Assembly: GCA_025350425.1 (NCBI GenBank)
Contig: JANXXW010000248.1
Span: 1 to 9,107, forward strand
Source: Rhodospirillales bacterium
Lineage (GTDB): Bacteria; Pseudomonadota; Alphaproteobacteria; Acetobacterales; Acetobacteraceae
Reading direction: 5' to 3'
DNA length: 9,107 nt
In this document: positions 6,783 to 9,107 of the stretch, one piece after another
Layout of the letters: each line of letters starts with the position of its first letter
How positions within the stretch are numbered: position 1 is the first letter of the stretch
Program-made: the position numbers and the translations under genes
The notes under the pieces: model-generated
What the model was told of the DNA's origin: nothing
The model's input: only the letters and a program-made list of their open reading frames with translations
Database searches by the model: none

Positions 6783-6878
6783 TGGCGGAGGAGAGCGGGG
6801 GTCGAACCCACCCGGGACCGCTGGGCAGCCTCAACCGGCTTTGAGGGCCGGCCGGCCCACCACGGCCAATTCTCCTCC
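6783..6878 (-). tRNA. selC: tRNA-Sec (anticodon UCA)
   Basis: A 96-nt selenocysteine tRNA, with CCA encoded at 6783-6785. The acceptor stem is a perfect 8 bp (GGAGGAGA with TCTCCTCC, discriminator G73). The T-stem is 5 bp (GTGGG/CCCGC) with loop TTCGACC. This is the 8+5 architecture of bacterial tRNA-Sec. The long variable arm (GAGGCTGC / GCGGTCCC) and the GCGGTCCCGGG stretch match E. coli selC. The anticodon stem is CCGGC/GCCGG with loop CCTCAAA, giving UCA at 6844-6842. Serine is loaded on this tRNA, converted to selenocysteine by SelA and delivered by SelB at UGA codons. Oddities are C instead of U at position 33 (base 6845), a G-G mismatch in place of the sixth D-stem pair, and an A-C mismatch in the variable stem. 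No selA, selB, selD or selenoprotein gene is adjacent. Confidence 0.92.
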
Positions 6879-6983
6879 CGACCGCCGCGCTGTGCCACGC
6901 TCCGCGCTGGCGTACGTCTCACGTTCACGCGAAAGCCGGAAACGCCCTTGCCGGGCGAAAGCCGCCCGGCGCATGATCCAACT

Positions 6984-7409
6984 ATGCGCAACACCCTGAT
7001 CGCCCTGCTTTTGCTGTTCTCGTCCAGCATCGCCGAGGCCCAGGAGACCGGGCCCTCGGCGCCGGATCGGACCGCGATCCGCGAGGTCATCAGCCGCCAG
7101 ATACAGGCGTTCCAGCACGATGATGCCGCCGCGGCGTTCGGCTTCGCGTCACCCTCGATCCAGCAACTCATGGGCACGCCCGAGAACTTCCTCAATCTGG
7201 TGCGGGGCCATTATCAGCCGGTCTACCGCCCCCGCTCCACCGTATTCGGCCGCCTGGCCGAGCAGGACGGCCAACTCGTGCAGGAGGTTGACGTGGTGGG
7301 GCCGGACGGACTGGGCGTCCAGGCCCTCTACAGCATGGAAAAGCAGGCTGACGGCACGTGGCGCATTAGCGGGTGCGAATTGACGACGCCCACTTCCGTC
7401 GGGACCTGA
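6984..7409 (+). CDS. Exported DUF4864 domain protein
   Basis: A 141-residue protein with an N-terminal signal peptide (MRNTLIALLLLFSSSIAEA, then QETG), so the mature form of about 122 residues should be periplasmic. The rest matches the DUF4864 pattern: IREVISRQIQAFQHDD, then FGFASPSIQQLMGTPENF (about 53-70), YQPVYRPRS and a C-terminal ALYSMEKQADGTWRISGCEL. The fold resembles small NTF2/SnoaL-like proteins, but no function is established for the family, and I infer none. The frame could open at TTG 6948, but ATG 6984 begins exactly at the signal peptide. No good Shine-Dalgarno sequence is visible. It is divergent from selC (105-bp gap) and convergent with the nitroreductase. Confidence 0.82.
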   Translation: MRNTLIALLLLFSSSIAEAQETGPSAPDRTAIREVISRQIQAFQHDDAAAAFGFASPSIQQLMGTPENFLNLVRGHYQPVYRPRSTVFGRLAEQDGQLVQEVDVVGPDGLGVQALYSMEKQADGTWRISGCELTTPTSVGT

Positions 7410-7454
7410 ACGCCCGCCCGGAAAGGCCGCCACCGAAAGCCCGGCACTGAAAGC

Positions 7455-7488
7455 CTGTCGCGAGAAGCTCGCTTGCTCCTCGCGACAG
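7455..7488. terminator. Hairpin between convergent genes, probable bidirectional terminator
   Basis: A perfect 10-bp inverted repeat (CTGTCGCGAG / CTCGCGACAG) has a 14-nt loop that can itself pair (AAGC/GCTT). It lies between the DUF4864 stop and the nitroreductase stop. T-rich tracts after it are poor on both strands, so a REP-like repeat element is an alternative. Confidence 0.5.
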
Positions 7489-7499
7489 CCAGATAAAAG

Positions 7500-8096
7500 C
7501 TAGGCCGGGAAGCCGCCCTCCAGCGCCGACTCAGAAAGCTTCTTGCGCGGGCTCGGCGCCTCGCGGGCCTGCATCTGCTCGGGCAGCATGGCCTTGTCGC
7601 CCTGCTTGCCGATCACGATCGCGGCCTCGACGCGGTAGCCTTCCGGCACATGCAACTCGGTGAATGCGCGTTTCATGTCGAACCCGACCATCCCGTGCGC
7701 CTGGTAGCCCGACAGCGTCGCTTGCAGCGCGATCTGCGCCCAGGCGGCCCCGGCGTCGAAGGAGTGGCTGTGCGAAGGGATGTCGGTATCCTGGCCCGGT
7801 GGCCGCATGGTCAATTTCGACACCATGACCAGCAGCGCGGAGCCGTTCTTCGCCCAGGACTGATTGAACTCGCCCAGCAGCGACAGGAACTTGTCCCAGT
7901 GCGCGGTGCCGCGACGGGCGTACAGCATCCGCCAGGGCTGCGAGTTGTAGGAGGATGGCGCCCAACTCCCGGCCTCGAGGATGGTCATCAGGTCGGCTTC
8001 CGGCATCTCCTGCGGCACGAAGGCGCGCGGCGACCAGCGCTCCAGAAAAAGCTTGTCGACGGGGTGTTCAGACGTACGATTGTTGACAGTGGTCAA
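7500..8096 (-). CDS. Nitroreductase family FMN-dependent oxidoreductase
   Basis: A 198-residue flavoprotein of the nitroreductase superfamily, which uses NAD(P)H to reduce nitro compounds, quinones or enones. The FMN-binding N-terminal motif RWSPRAF is at residues 20-26, followed by the APSSYNSQPWRM segment typical of the family and a C-terminal VEAAIVIGKQGDK segment before a polar tail. The start is TTG at 8096: no ATG or GTG lies at the family's N-terminus, and GGAGG stands 7 nt upstream of this TTG. The frame continues open to 8213 without support. The physiological substrate cannot be told. It is divergent from cutC with a 122-bp gap and ends at the hairpin shared with the DUF4864 gene. 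Confidence 0.88.
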   Translation of the reverse strand: MTTVNNRTSEHPVDKLFLERWSPRAFVPQEMPEADLMTILEAGSWAPSSYNSQPWRMLYARRGTAHWDKFLSLLGEFNQSWAKNGSALLVMVSKLTMRPPGQDTDIPSHSHSFDAGAAWAQIALQATLSGYQAHGMVGFDMKRAFTELHVPEGYRVEAAIVIGKQGDKAMLPEQMQAREAPSPRKKLSESALEGGFPA

Positions 8097-8218
8097 GGCA
8101 GGTCCTCCATGCGTTAAGCCGCATAAGTAGGTGCTGCGACGCGATGCTCCTACCCCAACGGCCCATGCACCATCAGTATGGCGGGAGTGGCCGCCAGCGG
8201 GAACGAGGGGCAATGCCG
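8097..8218. promoter_or_regulatory. Divergent intergenic region between nitroreductase and cutC
   Basis: This 122-bp region should hold both promoters, but no clear -35/-10 pair is visible. Two symmetric elements occur at its nitroreductase side: TTGAC/GTCAA with a 4-nt spacer (8083-8096), which includes the TTG start codon, and ATGCG/CGCAT with a 6-nt spacer (8109-8124), just upstream of the ribosome binding site. Either could be an operator; the evidence is symmetry only. Confidence 0.3.
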
Positions 8219-8971
8219 ATGCTGATCGAGGTTTGCGTTGAAGGCGTCGATGGCGCGCTGGCGGCCGAGCGCGGTGGCGCCGACCGCGTGGAACTCTGCG
8301 CCGGATTGCTCGAAGGCGGCCTCACGCCAAGCATCGGCACGATCCGCGAGGCGGTCGCGCGGCTTGGCATCCCCGTCCACGTCATCGTCCGCCCGCGCGG
8401 CGGCGACTTTCTTTACTCCGAGGCCGAATTCACGGCGATGCTGCACGATGTCGCGGCGATCCGCGCCGAAGGCGCCGCCGGTGTCGTGATCGGCTGCCTG
8501 CGTCCCGATGGCACCATCGACGAGTCACGCGCCGCCGCCCTGGTCACCGCCGCAACCGTGGATGCCGCCCGGCCGCTTGCCGTCACCTTCCACCGCGCCT
8601 TCGACATGACCCCCGACCCGCTCGCGGCGCTCGACGCCCTGGTGCGCTGCGGGATCGGCCGCGTGCTGACCAGCGGGCAGCGCCCCACCGCCCAGGACGG
8701 TCTGGCCCTGCTCCGCCGCCTCGTGGCCCACGCCGCCGGCCGCATCGTGGTCATGGGCTGCGGCGCGCTGCGTCCGGACACGATCGCCGCCGTCGCGCGC
8801 GCCGGCCTGCCCGAGTTGCATTTTTCCGCCCCCCGCCAGACGAACAGCCCGATGGTTTTCCATAACCCGCTGCTGGCGATGGGGGGCGAAGTGGCCGAAC
8901 GCGAATATCTCCGCACGCTCACGGACGCCGAATTGGTCCGTGCCACCATTGCCGCCGCCCGGGCCGCATGA
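8219..8971 (+). CDS. cutC: CutC family protein (copper homeostasis protein CutC)
   Basis: A 250-residue TIM-barrel protein of the CutC family (E. coli CutC is 248). The hallmark segments are all present: GGADRVELC followed by EGGLTPSIGTI, VIVRPRGGDFLYSEAEF, ARPLAVTFHRAFDM, GIGRVLTSGQRPTA and the late LPELHFSAPRQTNSPM. E. coli cutC was first linked to copper tolerance, but the biochemical role in bacteria is unsettled; it is a cytoplasmic protein. Two ATGs compete. The one at 8219 has GAGGGG 8 nt upstream, whereas the ATG at 8213 is only 2 nt from it, so 8219 is preferred and adds no extra residues before MLIEVCVEG. The frame's earlier ATG at 8144 lacks family similarity. The stop overlaps the next gene's ATG by 4 nt, which suggests a shared operon. 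Confidence 0.92.
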   Translation: MLIEVCVEGVDGALAAERGGADRVELCAGLLEGGLTPSIGTIREAVARLGIPVHVIVRPRGGDFLYSEAEFTAMLHDVAAIRAEGAAGVVIGCLRPDGTIDESRAAALVTAATVDAARPLAVTFHRAFDMTPDPLAALDALVRCGIGRVLTSGQRPTAQDGLALLRRLVAHAAGRIVVMGCGALRPDTIAAVARAGLPELHFSAPRQTNSPMVFHNPLLAMGGEVAEREYLRTLTDAELVRATIAAARAA

Positions 8972-9107
8972 GTGCCGGGCGTCCCTGGCGCTGGGGCTTC
9001 CTCGGCGCCTCCCGCATCGGCCGGACCGCGTTGGCCCCCGCCATCTCCGGCCTGCCCGGCCACACCCTCGCCGCCGTCGCCGCTCGGGACCCGGCGCGGG
9101 CCGAGGC
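8968..9107 (+). CDS. Gfo/Idh/MocA family oxidoreductase, partial (N-terminus only)
   Basis: The first 46 complete codons of a protein beginning MSAGRPWRWGFLGASRIGRT, running off the right edge. WGFLGASRIG is the glycine-rich beta-alpha-beta turn of an NAD(P)-binding Rossmann fold. The following LAPAISGLPGHTLAAVAARDPARAEA has the order seen in Gfo/Idh/MocA dehydrogenases: the second strand, then an A-x-R-D-P/A-x-R-A motif. Members oxidise sugars, inositols or related polyols. The substrate cannot be assigned from the N-terminus. It overlaps the cutC stop as ATGA, so the two genes are probably co-translated. Confidence 0.82.
   Translation, partial: MSAGRPWRWGFLGASRIGRTALAPAISGLPGHTLAAVAARDPARAE

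Noticed and set aside
6635..7195. Minus-strand open frame (186 codons) across selC and the DUF4864 gene
   Set aside because: It covers a tRNA gene and the complement of a recognised coding region; no domain or ribosome binding site supports it.
8413..9063. Minus-strand open frame (216 codons) over cutC and the oxidoreductase
   Set aside because: Antisense to cutC, with Ala/Arg/Ser/Pro-rich low-complexity translation.
1..9107. Mobile element, phage, CRISPR or defence system
   Set aside because: No transposase, integrase, spaced repeat array, terminal inverted repeats or toxin/antitoxin-like pair is visible. The gene content is ordinary metabolism and envelope.

Overview
The window is GC-rich chromosomal DNA that reads like an alphaproteobacterium, most likely of the Acetobacteraceae/Rhodospirillales. 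The clues are an OmpA-family porin with a Pro/Ala-rich linker and a C-terminus containing VREPQNRRVEI, a zinc-free YkgO-type ribosomal protein L36 of the kind found in alphaproteobacteria, and Shine-Dalgarno-led genes with little intergenic space. The taxonomy is inferred from protein style; there is no 16S rRNA here. I see no insertion sequence, phage gene, CRISPR array or toxin/defence locus, and no clearly new multi-gene system.

Layout from the left. Bases 1-2117 (minus strand) hold glycolate oxidase glcD followed by glcE, which overlap by four bases; glcE runs off the left edge. rpmJ (2254-2379, minus), a 41-codon gene for L36, has its own TTGACA promoter and two hairpins after its stop codon. 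Bases 2492-5273 (minus) form a tight three-gene unit transcribed as M20-family amidohydrolase, then branched-chain aminotransferase (11-nt gap), then a small cupin (26-nt gap). A strong GC-rich terminator (5343-5376) separates this unit from the OmpA-like porin gene at 5411-6544 (minus). A selenocysteine tRNA gene (selC, 6783-6878, minus) lies upstream of the porin. Divergent from it is a small exported DUF4864 protein (6984-7409, plus), which meets a minus-strand nitroreductase (7500-8096, TTG start) at a hairpin. Divergent from the nitroreductase are cutC (8219-8971, plus) and, overlapping its stop codon by four bases, the start of a Gfo/Idh/MocA oxidoreductase that runs off the right edge.

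Functionally this is housekeeping and peripheral metabolism. GlcDE oxidises glycolate to glyoxylate. The amidohydrolase/aminotransferase pair could release an amino acid from an N-acyl conjugate and then transaminate it. The porin anchors the outer membrane to peptidoglycan. selC implies that the cell makes at least one selenoprotein elsewhere in its genome. The most unusual sequence detail is that this tRNA-Sec has C instead of the near-universal U at position 33, next to its UCA anticodon. Other points worth a look are a changed active-site loop in the aminotransferase, several perfect dyads in intergenic DNA, and a three-copy 11-bp repeat after the porin gene.
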